Shown: piece by piece, positions 26,081 through 35,382 of the stretch | Layout of the letters: every line of letters starts with the position of its first letter | How positions within the stretch are numbered: position 1 is the stretch's first letter | Origin: Larkinella terrae | GTDB taxonomy: Bacteria; Bacteroidota; Bacteroidia; Cytophagales; Spirosomataceae | NCBI RefSeq assembly: GCF_009668025.1 | Contig: NZ_WJXZ01000014.1 | Span: 826,448 to 890,447, forward strand | DNA: 64,000 nucleotides | Direction: 5' to 3' | Position numbers and translations under genes: made by a program | Notes under the pieces: model-generated | Databases searched by the model: none | Seen by the model: the letters and a program-made list of their open reading frames with translations, nothing else | Told to the model about the DNA's origin: nothing

Positions 26081-28498
26081 ATGCTACGGAACTACATCAA
26101 AATTGCCTGGCGGAATCTGGTCCGGAACCGGATGTTTTCGGCCATCAACATCGTCGGTCTGGCCATTGGGCTGGCCACCTGCCTGCTGATCAGCCTGTTT
26201 GTGCTCAATGAACTGAGCTACGACCGGTTTCACGAAAAAGCGAACCAAATCGTTCGGGTCGTGTTCCGGGGTACGGTTCAGGGTGGTGTAATGAACGAAG
26301 CGCACGTGATGCCGGCGGTGGCCCGGACGCTCAAGGCCGATTACCCCGAAGTGGAGGAAGCCACGCGTCTGCGCGTCGGCGGCATGCCCAGGTATGTGGT
26401 TGGAGAAAAGATGTTTAACGAAGAGAGAATGGCGTTTGTCGATTCCAATTTCTTCCGGGTTTTCAGCTTTCCGCTGCTACAGGGCGATCCGAAAACCGCT
26501 TTAACGCAGCCCAATACCGTGGTGCTGACCAAACCGACGGCGCTGAAACTGTTCGGTCGGGAGGATATCGTGGGAAAAATGATCCAGGTGAAAGGGGTCG
26601 ATAAAGCCATGACCGTCACCGGCGTGATGGAAGAAATTCCAACGAACGCCCACTTCCATTTTGATGTGTTTACCTCGATGGCAAGCTTGCCGGAAGGGCA
26701 GTCCACCTCCTGGATGACGTCGGAATTTTTCACGTATCTGGTTTTGACCAAAGGCTACGATTACAAACAACTGGAAGCCAAACTGCCGCAGGTAGTCGAA
26801 AAATACATGGGGCCGCAAATTGAAAAGGCGTTCGGAATGACTTATGCGCTGTTTCGGCGGAAGGGCAACGACCTGGGATTGTTTCTGCAACCGCTGACGG
26901 ACATTCACCTGCATTCGGATTCAGCGTACCAGCTGGAGCCAACCGGTAACATCCAGTATGTGTATTTATTTGGGGCCGTGGCGGTTTTTGTTCTGCTGAT
27001 TGCCAGCATTAATTTCATGAACCTGTCGACCGCCGGAGCCTCGAAACGGGCGAAAGAAGTGGGCATTCGGAAAGTCATGGGCTCGATCCGGCTGGAACTG
27101 GCGGGGCAATTCCTGATCGAATCCGTTCTGCTGACGGCGGTTTCGCTGGTGGTGGCGTTGGCGCTGGTTTACCTGGCGTTACCGGTTTTTAATAGTTTGT
27201 CGGGTAAGGAATTGACTTTCAGTTTTATCGATGCTCCGTGGTTGTTACCAGGTCTGTTGTTGTTCGGGTTATTCGTCGGCATTCTGGCGGGCAGTTATCC
27301 GGCGTTTTTCCTGGCGTCGTTCAAGCCGGTGACGGTTTTGAAAGGGCGGTTTAGTGCCGGGAAAAGCGGCATCGGTTTGCGCAGCGGGCTGGTGGTTTTT
27401 CAGTTCTTTATTGCGATTCTGCTGATGGTCGGAACGACGGTTGTGTACCGTCAGCTCGATTATATTCAGCACAAAAAACTGGGTTATGACAAGGATCAGG
27501 TGCTGGTATTCGACACCTGGGCGCTGGGCCCGAAAGAGGAATTATTCCGCGATCTGCTCCTGCAGGACGCGCGCGTGCTGAACGTCAGCCGTTCGGGCTA
27601 CATCCCGGCCGGTCCGAGCAACAACAACAATTTTATCGTCTATGGTGATAACAATTCGACCCAGTTGGTCAAGACGTTGCGTTACGATATCGACTACAAT
27701 TACATTTCGACGCTGGGCATGAAAATGGTTGCCGGACGGAATTTTTCCAGGGAATACGGAACCGATTCGACGGGAATTATTCTCAACGAGACAGCCGCGA
27801 AACTTTTCGGATGGAACAATAAATCAGTGGGGCATACCATTACGCGTCAGGATCGGGAGGGGGTAAGTTCGACGTACCGGGTGGTCGGCGTGGTGCAGGA
27901 TTTCCACTTCCGGTCGTTGCACGAAAAAATTACCCCCCTCGTCATGGTCCTGGCGAAAGCACCCGGTACGATGATCGTGAAAGTGAAAACCCGCGACATC
28001 AGCGGTTTGCTGGCGTCCGTCAAACAGCAGTGGGCGTCTTTCAAAACCGACCAGCCGTTTTCGTACTCGTTTCTGGATGAGCGGTTTATGAAAACGTACG
28101 AAGCCGAACAGAAGATCGGCACGATTCTCGGCATCTTCTCCGGCCTGACCATTTTCGTGGCCTGTCTGGGTCTGCTGGGGCTGGCGGTTTTCACTGCCGA
28201 ACAACGTACCAAAGAGATTGGCGTTCGGAAAGTGCTGGGCGCGTCGATCGGGAGTATCGTGGGATTGCTTTCCCGGGAGTTTGTCAAGCTGGTTTTGATC
28301 GCCATCGTGCTGGCGTCGCCCGTGGCCTGGTACGCGATGGATAAATGGCTTCAGGCGTTTGAATACAAGATTGCGGTTGAATGGTGGATGTTCGCCCTGG
28401 CCGGTTTGCTGGCGATTGCCGTTGCCTTGCTGACGATCAGCTTCCAGTCGATCAAAGCCGCCCTGTTGAATCCCGTGAAGAGTTTGCGGGCGGAGTAG
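26081..28498 (+). CDS. MacB/FtsX-type ABC transporter permease 1
   Basis: The protein has 805 residues in the two-module permease layout common in Bacteroidota. It opens with an N-terminal helix (MLRNYIKIAWRNLVRNRMFSAINIVGLAIG) and a periplasmic MacB-core domain. Three membrane helices follow near 300-410, then a second periplasmic domain, then a final FtsX block with TKEIGVRKVLGASIGSIVGLL. The sequence ends AALLNPVKSLRAE, the classic terminal motif of this family. No ATPase gene is adjacent, so it must use one encoded elsewhere. Upstream lie paired TGTCC-N6-GGACA sites and a sigma-54-like element. Confidence 0.93.
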   Translation: MLRNYIKIAWRNLVRNRMFSAINIVGLAIGLATCLLISLFVLNELSYDRFHEKANQIVRVVFRGTVQGGVMNEAHVMPAVARTLKADYPEVEEATRLRVGGMPRYVVGEKMFNEERMAFVDSNFFRVFSFPLLQGDPKTALTQPNTVVLTKPTALKLFGREDIVGKMIQVKGVDKAMTVTGVMEEIPTNAHFHFDVFTSMASLPEGQSTSWMTSEFFTYLVLTKGYDYKQLEAKLPQVVEKYMGPQIEKAFGMTYALFRRKGNDLGLFLQPLTDIHLHSDSAYQLEPTGNIQYVYLFGAVAVFVLLIASINFMNLSTAGASKRAKEVGIRKVMGSIRLELAGQFLIESVLLTAVSLVVALALVYLALPVFNSLSGKELTFSFIDAPWLLPGLLLFGLFVGILAGSYPAFFLASFKPVTVLKGRFSAGKSGIGLRSGLVVFQFFIAILLMVGTTVVYRQLDYIQHKKLGYDKDQVLVFDTWALGPKEELFRDLLLQDARVLNVSRSGYIPAGPSNNNNFIVYGDNNSTQLVKTLRYDIDYNYISTLGMKMVAGRNFSREYGTDSTGIILNETAAKLFGWNNKSVGHTITRQDREGVSSTYRVVGVVQDFHFRSLHEKITPLVMVLAKAPGTMIVKVKTRDISGLLASVKQQWASFKTDQPFSYSFLDERFMKTYEAEQKIGTILGIFSGLTIFVACLGLLGLAVFTAEQRTKEIGVRKVLGASIGSIVGLLSREFVKLVLIAIVLASPVAWYAMDKWLQAFEYKIAVEWWMFALAGLLAIAVALLTISFQSIKAALLNPVKSLRAE

Positions 28499-28525
28499 GA
28501 GATTGGAGCGTCAAGGGATGAGAAG

Positions 28526-28570
28526 TGAGACAGGAGACCGGTAAAAGGAAGTCTCTTGTCTCATTTTTTT
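28526..28570 (+). terminator. Intrinsic terminator after permease 1
   Basis: TGAGACAGGAGAC pairs with GTCTCTTGTCTCA across a 12-nt loop, followed by a run of seven T. Confidence 0.85.
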
Positions 28571-28578
28571 ACTTGATT

Positions 28579-28610
28579 ACTTTGTAATACAAAGTTCTTT
28601 TTTAGATTTG
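28579..28610 (+). promoter_or_regulatory. Promoter with 17-bp perfect palindrome (serine hydrolase 2)
   Basis: ACTTTGTAATACAAAGT (28579-28595) is a perfect palindrome around one central base. Its TTTG (28581-28584) is spaced 18 bp from TAGATTTG (28603-28610), which makes a near-consensus Bacteroidota promoter with the operator on the -33 box. A bound protein would block polymerase. The related site is at 24489-24505. Confidence 0.7.
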
Positions 28611-28673
28611 CGTTTACTATTTTTCTGCCGAACATTCAATCATTTTTCAACCTCTTTATTATGATCAATCGCT

Positions 28674-30077
28674 ATGGAACAAAACCGGTTATTTCGCAAC
28701 AAAGCGGTGGAATTACGCTTTCTGTGTTTACTTAATGTGGCTAAAAGACCGTTCGCTACCACGCTGATGCTGGTGTGGCTGAACCAGGTGTATGCTCAGC
28801 CACTGGACAAGGCAAAACTGGATCAATTCTTTGACCGACTCGCCGGGAAAAACAAGGCGATGGGCAGTCTGGTCATTGCCAAAGAAGGCGAGGTGGTTTA
28901 CAGTCGATCCATTGGCTACAGCCAGATCAACGGTGCTGAGAAAAAACCGCTGACCGCAGCGAGCCGGTTTCGGATTGGTTCGATCACCAAAATGTTCACG
29001 GCTGCGATGATTCTACAACTCGTTGAAGAAGGCAAATTGAAGCTGACCGATACGCTCGACACATTTTTCCCGCAGGTTCCGAACGCCAGCAAAATTACGA
29101 TCGCGCAAATCCTCTGGCATCGCAGCGGCATTCCGAACGTCAGGCGCGAGCAGAACGCTCAGGGAAACGTCAACACGATTCCGGTAACGAAAGACGAAAT
29201 GCTCGCCCTGATCGTCAAGGCGAAGCCCGAATTCGAGCCCGACACCCGGCATTCCTACAGCAACTCCGGCTACCAGCTTCTCGGCCTGATCCTGGAAAAG
29301 ATAACCGGTAAATCTTATGCGGAAGTCCTCGGGGAACGAATTACTTCAAAAATCGGACTTTCGAATACGTATCTGGCGACCGGAACGATTGATCCGGGCA
29401 GGAACGAAGCGCTTACCTATATGAACTTCGGCGACGGCTGGAAACCGGTTCCCGAAACCCATCCCAGCATTCTCTTCAGCGCGGGCGCGATTGTTTCGAC
29501 GCCGAGCGACCTGGCCAGATTCATTCAGGCGCTGTTCGATGGGAAGGTCGTGTCGAAGGCCAGTCTCGATCAGATGAAAACGATCAAAGATGGCGAAGGG
29601 TCGGGAATGGAGCCGTTCACGTTCGCTGGCAGGACCTTCTACGGACATACGGGCGGTGCCGACAACTACGGTGCGTGGCTGGCTTACCTGCCGGAAGAAA
29701 AACTGGCCGTCGCTTACACCACGAACGCAAAGGTTTACCCGGTGGGCAACATCGTGCGGGGCGTTGTCGACATTTATTACAACAAACCGTTCGAGATTCC
29801 GGCGCTGGAATCAGTCGCCGTCAGTCCGGATGTGCTGGACAGATACGTTGGTGTGTATTCGAACCCAGACGCACCCGTGAAGCTGACGATTACCCGCGAC
29901 GGTTCGACACTTTTCTTTAAACCGCCGGGGGAGCAATCGGCGGCCCCACTCGAAGCAACGGCCGAAAATCGATTCCAGATTGAAGGTGCGGTCGTTATTG
30001 AATTCGACGCTGCGAAAAACCAGATGACGGTCAAACGGCGCGGGGGAGAACGGGTTTTTACGAAGGAAAAAAATTAA
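28674..30077 (+). CDS. Secreted class C-type serine hydrolase (S12 family) 2
   Basis: The protein has 467 residues. The N-terminus is long and basic before a hydrophobic stretch (ATTLMLVWLNQVYAQ), so the true start may be a little downstream. Catalytic motifs are S103-I-T-K106, Y195-S-N197 and HTG in FYGHTGGADNYG. A C-terminal lipocalin-like or DUF3471-like domain of about 90 residues follows (LDRYVGVYSNPDAPVKLTIT). It resembles serine hydrolase 1 along its length, and the two share an upstream palindrome, so they look like co-regulated paralogues. The substrate is unknown. Confidence 0.92.
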   Translation: MEQNRLFRNKAVELRFLCLLNVAKRPFATTLMLVWLNQVYAQPLDKAKLDQFFDRLAGKNKAMGSLVIAKEGEVVYSRSIGYSQINGAEKKPLTAASRFRIGSITKMFTAAMILQLVEEGKLKLTDTLDTFFPQVPNASKITIAQILWHRSGIPNVRREQNAQGNVNTIPVTKDEMLALIVKAKPEFEPDTRHSYSNSGYQLLGLILEKITGKSYAEVLGERITSKIGLSNTYLATGTIDPGRNEALTYMNFGDGWKPVPETHPSILFSAGAIVSTPSDLARFIQALFDGKVVSKASLDQMKTIKDGEGSGMEPFTFAGRTFYGHTGGADNYGAWLAYLPEEKLAVAYTTNAKVYPVGNIVRGVVDIYYNKPFEIPALESVAVSPDVLDRYVGVYSNPDAPVKLTITRDGSTLFFKPPGEQSAAPLEATAENRFQIEGAVVIEFDAAKNQMTVKRRGGERVFTKEKN

Positions 30078-30103
30078 CACTAATGGCCCGATCTGAAACC
30101 GGC

Positions 30104-30156
30104 AGAAGCAGAAACACCCGTCAGGTTTTCAAAACCTGACGGGTGTTTCTGCTTCT
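30104..30156. terminator. Perfect 26-bp-arm palindrome between convergent genes
   Basis: The arms at 30104-30129 and 30131-30156 are perfectly complementary around a single C, with core CCCGTCAGGTTTT. It lies between serine hydrolase 2 and the pfpI gene, which converge here. It probably ends transcription from both sides. The TTTT at the hairpin tip and the lack of a classic T-tail make it a REP-like element as well. Confidence 0.85.
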
Positions 30157-30166
30157 CGCATCTACT

Positions 30167-30736
30167 TTACGCGTGCTGTCCCTGGTGGGCGCCTTCGCGA
30201 ATTTCCTCGATCATTTTTTTATTGAACGCCGGAATATCGTCCGGTTTTCGGCTGGTGACTAATCCCTGATCGGTGACTACTTCCTGATCGACCCAATTGG
30301 CTCCGGCATTGCGGAGGTCGGTTTGAATCGACGGGTACGACGTCAGCGTACGGCCCTGTACCACATCGGCTTCGATCAGCATGATCGGCGCGTGGCAGAT
30401 GGCCGCTACCGGTTTGTGATCTTCAAAGAAATGCCGGATAAACTCGACGGCTTTTTTCTCCAGCCGTAGGTTGTCGGGATTCATGACGCCCCCCGGCAAC
30501 AGCAACGCATCGTAACTGTACGCGTCGGCATCGTCCAGAATCACATCGACCGCGAACGAATCGCCCCACTCTTTTTCATTCCAACCCTTGACGGCACCAC
30601 TTTTGGGCGCAATCAGGTGTGTTTCGGCACCGGCTTCCTGCAGTGCCTTCCTCGGTTCCGTCATTTCGACCTGCTCAAATCCGTCGGTCAGCAGAATCGC
30701 CACTTTCTTTCCCTTCAATCTTTGCTGATTTTCCAT
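30167..30736 (-). CDS. DJ-1/PfpI family protein (deglycase or amidase type)
   Basis: The protein has 189 residues with no signal peptide. The nucleophile elbow AAICHAP gives C114 and H115. An acidic partner is expected from FEQVEMTEP (E21/E24 region). The fold is seen in KKVAILLTDGFEQVE, YDALLLPGGVMNPD and LVTSRKPDDIPAFNKKMIEE. Relatives include YhbO, PfpI protease and DJ-1 deglycases that protect against carbonyl stress. It stands alone between the convergent hairpin and permease 2. Confidence 0.93.
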   Translation of the reverse strand: MENQQRLKGKKVAILLTDGFEQVEMTEPRKALQEAGAETHLIAPKSGAVKGWNEKEWGDSFAVDVILDDADAYSYDALLLPGGVMNPDNLRLEKKAVEFIRHFFEDHKPVAAICHAPIMLIEADVVQGRTLTSYPSIQTDLRNAGANWVDQEVVTDQGLVTSRKPDDIPAFNKKMIEEIREGAHQGQHA

Positions 30737-30836
30737 TTTTACGTTGAGATTTGGTTACCAATAAATAACCACGCAAACCGGAGAAGGTTATCGGAATTGA
30801 GCCAGCGGGAAATCCAAATCGGGCTAAATGGCCGTA

Positions 30837-33506
30837 TCATTCGCTTTTCAAACTCTTTACCGGATTCAGCAAAGCGGCTTTGATGGCCTGGTAACTCACC
30901 GTCAATAAGGTAATTAGCAACGCCAGAAACACCACCACCACAAAGACGCCGATACCAATACTAATTTTGTATGTGTAGCTTTCCAGCCATTGATTCATGA
31001 CGTACCAGGCGAGGGGTGAGGCAATCAAACAGGAAATAATAACGAGCTGAACAAAGTCTTTCGAAAGCAGGCCACAGACATTCGATACGCTGGCACCCAG
31101 CACTTTACGTATCCCGATTTCCTTGATCCGCTGCTCGGCCATGAAGGAGGCCAGCCCGAATAAACCCAGGCACGAAATGAAAATGGCCAGCACGCAGACA
31201 ATGGCCGAAAGATTCCCGATCAATTCCTCGTAGCGGAATTTTTTGGCGTATTCGGTATCGGCAAATTGGTAATCGAACGGGTAAGCCGGGTTGTACTTCG
31301 TAAAAATGGGCCGGATTTTGTCGATCGCAACCGAAGGCGACACCGCCGGATTGATGCGTACGTTGATAAAATTGACCCAATCCTGGGCAAATAGAACCGT
31401 CATCGGGGCAACGGCATTGTACGCCGACTTTTCAATGACGATGTCGGGAATGACTCCAACGACGGTCCATTCTCGATTCGCCCACCGCAGAATCTCGCCG
31501 ATCGGGTGTTTCAATCCCATGCGTTTAACGGCCGCTTCATTTAACAGCACCCCATTGACATCGGTCGAAAAATCGCGCGAAAAATCGCGTCCTTCTTTCA
31601 CTTTGATGCCCATCGTTTGGGTGTACTCGTAACTCGTGGCGATGGTTGTAAAAATGACGGATTCGTCTTTGGGGGAAGCTCCCTTCCACTTCCAGCCACT
31701 GTTACTGCTCCACCATTGTGTGGGTGGCGCGTTGGTCTTGCAAAGGGACGATACGGCCCCCGTCGCCAGCAATTCGACCCGAAGCGCTTCGTAATGATCG
31801 AGCAAATCTTTGGACGAATTGACCGAAATCAGCCCTTGCCGGGTAAAACCAATCGGGCGGTTTTTGCCGTGCTGGATCTGCTGATAGATTATGATGGTTC
31901 CGATCATCAGCGCAACGGAGAATGTGAATTGCACCACCACCAGAATTTTGCGCGGCAAGGTAGCCCCTTTTCCAACCTGAATGGCCCCTTTGAGAATCTT
32001 CACGGGGTTGAAGGAGGACAGGTAAAGGGCCGGATAACTCCCCGCCAGCAAACCGGTAAATGCGGTGAAAAGCGCGATAACGCCCCAGTAAACGGGATTT
32101 CCTAATTCGATGGTCATCGTTTTCTCCGTCAGCGTATTGAAATACGGCAGCGAGATCAGCACGATGCCCAGGGCCAGCACGAGGGCCAGAACCGCAATCA
32201 GGGTTGATTCACTCAAAAACTGCCCGATCAGTTGGCTCCGCTCCGAACCAACGGCTTTCCGAACGCCCACTTCTTTCGCCCGTTTTTCGGACCGGGCCGT
32301 GCTGAGGTTCATAAAATTGATGCAGGCAATGACGAGAATAAACAGGCCGAAAACGCCGAACAAACGCACATATTTGATAAAACCGCCCGTATTTTTCCCT
32401 TCGCTAAACTCCGAATACAGCCGCCATTTGGCCATCGGATGCAGAAATAATTCGGGCTTGACGAGCTTGGTGGTTGGGTCATTGGCCAGATGGGCTAACA
32501 CCACATCCTTGATTTTAGCGTTGGTCTGCGCCGGATCGATGCCGTCCTTGAGCTGTACGAAAAGGTTAAAATCGTTATTCCTCCAGTCCGTTTTTGCGTT
32601 TTTAACCCAGCCATACATCCGTTCCTGCAACTGCCAGGGCAGCAGATAATCGAATTGGAGTGTGGCATTGGCCGGTTGTTTGGCAACCACCGCCGTTACG
32701 TTTAAATCGGTTTTGTTATCCAGCCGAAGGGTTTTCCCGATCGGGTCCTGCCGGCCGAAAATGACCTGGGCGGTTTCATCCGTGAGAACAATCGAGTAAG
32801 GCTCCCTGAACGGGTTTTTAGCACCTTGCCGGATGTTCAGGGAAAACATATCAATGGCATCTTCGCCAATAAAAAGCCCTTGTTTACTGAATTTTTGGTT
32901 ACCGAAGAGCAACGACCGATCGGTGCCACTCTTGTTATACATGGCTACGGCCTTGAAATCGGGAAATTTATTCCGAAGTTCGTCGCCGGTTGGAAACGGT
33001 AGCGAACTCTGGGTACCCCGGCGACCGTCGAAGGTCTGGTTCAGTTTTACCTCGTAAAGCGTTGCGTAGTTTTGGTGGTGCCGGTTGGCCGATACTTCAT
33101 CATCGATCCAGATGCCAATGAGCATCGCTACGGCCATGCCCACCGCTAAGCCCAAAATGTTGATAGCCGAATACCCCTTGTGCTTCGCCAGGTTGCGAAA
33201 AGCGAGTTTTAAATAATTGCGGATCATGGTCGGGTGCAAAAATGAAGGGTTAGAAATGTCGCTACAGGAAGAATAGGAAGTTTTAAAATCAGGCACGGTT
33301 TCGCGTCGCCAAAGCCGGGGATGCAGGAGCAGCAGTATGTCAAGCAGGTATAACAATCTTGCTTTTTGGTAACCGAGATACCGACTCCGCTTCTGAAACA
33401 GTTCGTCCAGGTCGCCCAGGATCTCTTCCCGTAGGTGGGGCGCGGTGATCCTCCGCAGCAGGCGTTGCGCCCAGCGGGGCGGTTTGGGGTTAGACGATGG
33501 GTTCAT
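30837..33506 (-). CDS. MacB/FtsX-type ABC permease 2 with N-terminal permease-prefix domain
   Basis: The protein has 889 residues. The first 90 are a cytoplasmic extension (PPRWAQRLLRRITAPHLREE, ILGDLDELFQKRSRYLG), the pattern called permease prefix domain 2. The FtsX-type permease follows, starting MIRNYLKLAFRNLAKHKGYSA, with two periplasmic domains and the motif IKEIGIRKVLGASVSNVCGL. It ends AALLNPVKSLKSE, like permease 1. There is no ATPase gene nearby. It has the same upstream layout as permease 1, with a better sigma-54-like element, so the two probably answer one activator. Confidence 0.93.
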   Translation of the reverse strand: MNPSSNPKPPRWAQRLLRRITAPHLREEILGDLDELFQKRSRYLGYQKARLLYLLDILLLLHPRLWRRETVPDFKTSYSSCSDISNPSFLHPTMIRNYLKLAFRNLAKHKGYSAINILGLAVGMAVAMLIGIWIDDEVSANRHHQNYATLYEVKLNQTFDGRRGTQSSLPFPTGDELRNKFPDFKAVAMYNKSGTDRSLLFGNQKFSKQGLFIGEDAIDMFSLNIRQGAKNPFREPYSIVLTDETAQVIFGRQDPIGKTLRLDNKTDLNVTAVVAKQPANATLQFDYLLPWQLQERMYGWVKNAKTDWRNNDFNLFVQLKDGIDPAQTNAKIKDVVLAHLANDPTTKLVKPELFLHPMAKWRLYSEFSEGKNTGGFIKYVRLFGVFGLFILVIACINFMNLSTARSEKRAKEVGVRKAVGSERSQLIGQFLSESTLIAVLALVLALGIVLISLPYFNTLTEKTMTIELGNPVYWGVIALFTAFTGLLAGSYPALYLSSFNPVKILKGAIQVGKGATLPRKILVVVQFTFSVALMIGTIIIYQQIQHGKNRPIGFTRQGLISVNSSKDLLDHYEALRVELLATGAVSSLCKTNAPPTQWWSSNSGWKWKGASPKDESVIFTTIATSYEYTQTMGIKVKEGRDFSRDFSTDVNGVLLNEAAVKRMGLKHPIGEILRWANREWTVVGVIPDIVIEKSAYNAVAPMTVLFAQDWVNFINVRINPAVSPSVAIDKIRPIFTKYNPAYPFDYQFADTEYAKKFRYEELIGNLSAIVCVLAIFISCLGLFGLASFMAEQRIKEIGIRKVLGASVSNVCGLLSKDFVQLVIISCLIASPLAWYVMNQWLESYTYKISIGIGVFVVVVFLALLITLLTVSYQAIKAALLNPVKSLKSE

Positions 33507-33547
33507 GGGTCGCTTTCAGGCAGAAAACAAATCTTTCTCATTTGCAT

Positions 33548-33563
33548 AGCAAATGGCAGACCA
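33548..33563 (-). promoter_or_regulatory. Sigma-54-like -24/-12 promoter (permease 2)
   Basis: The minus strand reads TGGTCTGCCATTTGCT. GG and GC are exactly 10 bp apart, as sigma-54 requires, and TTTGCT is a good -12 element. The predicted start is about 30 bp before the ATG. Confidence 0.62.
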
Positions 33564-33626
33564 CTTTAGAAAAATGGTCGCTGCGATCGGAAAAAGCGTG
33601 TTTTTGGAAATCAACGAAGCTTCCAT

Positions 33627-33664
33627 TGTCCACAAACGGACAAATAACTGTCCAGCCGTGGACA
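33627..33664. promoter_or_regulatory. Paired enhancer-like palindromes TGTCC-N6-GGACA (permease 2)
   Basis: TGTCCACAAACGGACA (33627-33642) and TGTCCAGCCGTGGACA (33649-33664) are both perfect in the five-base arms and 22 bp apart. They lie about 98 and 120 bp upstream of the predicted start, the usual range for NtrC-type activators. Confidence 0.78.
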
Positions 33665-33695
33665 GCGAAAGGTAGGGCCTGACCGGTTCGGAATA

Positions 33696-35189
33696 TTACT
33701 CTTTCCGGAAATCCATTCCGCTGAAAACCAGCGTATCGACCTTCCCTGCGTTGTTGAGCGTAAACCGGGCCAGGGCGTTTCCGTACCAGGATTTCTGGAA
33801 GGGGCCGTAGAATGTGTCGTAGTGCCAGTGCGCCAGCGTTGCGTTCATGGCGTTGTTATTGACGTTGAAAACCAGCTTGTTATCAACAATCGAAACCTCT
33901 GCTTTTCCGTACAGCGGACTCGCGTAGGTTCCGGTGTAGTTTTTCAACGGCAGCGAGGGCGAGGTGTTGGCCACGCGGTTTTCCTGAAAGGCTTTGGCGG
34001 CTTTTTGGCCGGTTTCTTTGATGCCCGCATACAACGCCTTGATTTCCGCGTTCCAGTCCCGGTTACCACCCAACGCGAAAAAATCCAGGGCTTTGTAGAA
34101 CAATACGTGCCGGGCCTCGGCATGGTCGTAATTTCCGAAAACATAAACGCCCAGTTTTTCATCGGGAAGTTGCCCCGTAATGGCCGTCAGACCCGCCAGA
34201 CTCCCCGTGTGGAAGTTGATTTTGTGGCCCCGGTAATCGTGCTGGTACCAGCCCAAACCGTACGTCCGCCAGTTCGGTTTCAGAAGTTGCATCGTCGGGT
34301 ATTCGTCTTCCGGGAAAAAGGTTTGCGGTTTGAAAATCTCGGCCCAGGTGGCCGGTTTCAGCAAACGCCCCCCGGCGTATTTGCTGCTGTCGAGCATACA
34401 GATCACCCACTTGCTCATGTCGTCGACGCACGACCAGACCGCCCCTGCCGAACCAATTTCGCTATCCGCGCCGTAGTCGATCACCCGGATGGTGTCGTTG
34501 ACGTTGTAATGCGGTTTGGTCATGTTCGTACTCTTGCTGAGGCCGCGTTTGGGGGCGGTTTGGGTCATGCCCAGCGGATCGAAAATCCGTTCCTGCATCA
34601 CCGTCGACCACGGTTTTCCGTACAGCCGTTCGATGATGCGCCCGGCCGCCGAATACATGATGTTCTGGTAAATAAACCCGGACCGCAGCGAATACGCCGG
34701 TTTGACGTACACCATCCGCCGGAACATTTCGTTGGCCGGAATTGTCATGGCGCCGGTAAAAAAGTCGGTGCCTGGAACACCCGTGTTGTGCGTCAGTAGG
34801 TCGCGGACGCGCACCTCGCGGGTCATCGCCGGATCGTAAAATTGCAGTTCGGGCAGGTATTTGTACACCGGATCGTTCCACGAAATTTTGCCTTCATCGA
34901 CCAGCATGCCCATCAGCGCGACTGTCATCGCTTTGGTCGTCGAGGCACAGGCAAACTGCGTCTGCGTATCCACCGGATCATTCTTGCCGAGTTCCTTTAC
35001 GCCGTATCCTTTCTTGAAAAGCACCTGATTGTCCTTGACGACCGTAATCGCCAGGCCGGGCACTTTCCATTCTTTCCGAACCTGCTCGACATACGCATCA
35101 AATTCCTGCAACTGCTTCGCGGTTGGTTTTTTCTGGGCAAAACCGGTTAGGATGATCAGGGTGAAAAGAAGTGTAAAGGTGAGTTTCAT
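33696..35189 (-). CDS. Secreted class C-type serine hydrolase with C-terminal DUF3471-like domain, 3
   Basis: The protein has 497 residues from the ATG at 35189, which directly begins the signal peptide (MKLTFTLLFTLIILTGFAQ). A longer in-frame start adds only a polar leader. Motifs are S83-T-T-K86 (SxxK), YQN in SGFIYQNIMYSAAG, and HTG in INFHTGSLAG. The last 100 residues (YTGTYASPLYGKAEVSIVDN) resemble DUF3471, a beta-barrel found after this hydrolase type. It is less like serine hydrolases 1 and 2 than they are to each other. It lacks their upstream palindrome. Confidence 0.93.
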   Translation of the reverse strand: MKLTFTLLFTLIILTGFAQKKPTAKQLQEFDAYVEQVRKEWKVPGLAITVVKDNQVLFKKGYGVKELGKNDPVDTQTQFACASTTKAMTVALMGMLVDEGKISWNDPVYKYLPELQFYDPAMTREVRVRDLLTHNTGVPGTDFFTGAMTIPANEMFRRMVYVKPAYSLRSGFIYQNIMYSAAGRIIERLYGKPWSTVMQERIFDPLGMTQTAPKRGLSKSTNMTKPHYNVNDTIRVIDYGADSEIGSAGAVWSCVDDMSKWVICMLDSSKYAGGRLLKPATWAEIFKPQTFFPEDEYPTMQLLKPNWRTYGLGWYQHDYRGHKINFHTGSLAGLTAITGQLPDEKLGVYVFGNYDHAEARHVLFYKALDFFALGGNRDWNAEIKALYAGIKETGQKAAKAFQENRVANTSPSLPLKNYTGTYASPLYGKAEVSIVDNKLVFNVNNNAMNATLAHWHYDTFYGPFQKSWYGNALARFTLNNAGKVDTLVFSGMDFRKE

Positions 35190-35220
35190 GAAGGGTTGAT
35201 CGTTTTTAGTTGAGAGTTTG

Positions 35221-35357
35221 CCCACCCGTACCCCGGATTGCATCCGGGGTTATCCATAGTGCAGCCCTTCGGGCTTTTTACCGTTGATGAGACGAAGCAC
35301 ACAAGTCCGGAGGACTTGACTGTGGATATCCCCGGATGCAATCCGGGGGCGGGCGGG
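35221..35357. repeat. Composite inverted repeat, family H
   Basis: The outer arms (35221-35260 and 35319-35357) pair over about 39 nt with few mismatches. Their core CCCCGGATTGCATCCGGGG is itself a hairpin. Inside lie a terminator-like AGCCCTTCGGGCTTTTT (35263-35279) and a smaller hairpin, CAAGTCC-GGA-GGACTTG. It separates serine hydrolase 3 from the class A beta-lactamase-like gene. Confidence 0.85.
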
Positions 35358-35382
35358 ACCTGTCTAGTGCGTGTTAGCATCC

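Noticed and set aside
33822-34799. 325-residue plus-strand frame opposite serine hydrolase 3
   Set aside because: Antisense shadow without domain signatures; the minus-strand gene has SxxK, YxN and HxG motifs.
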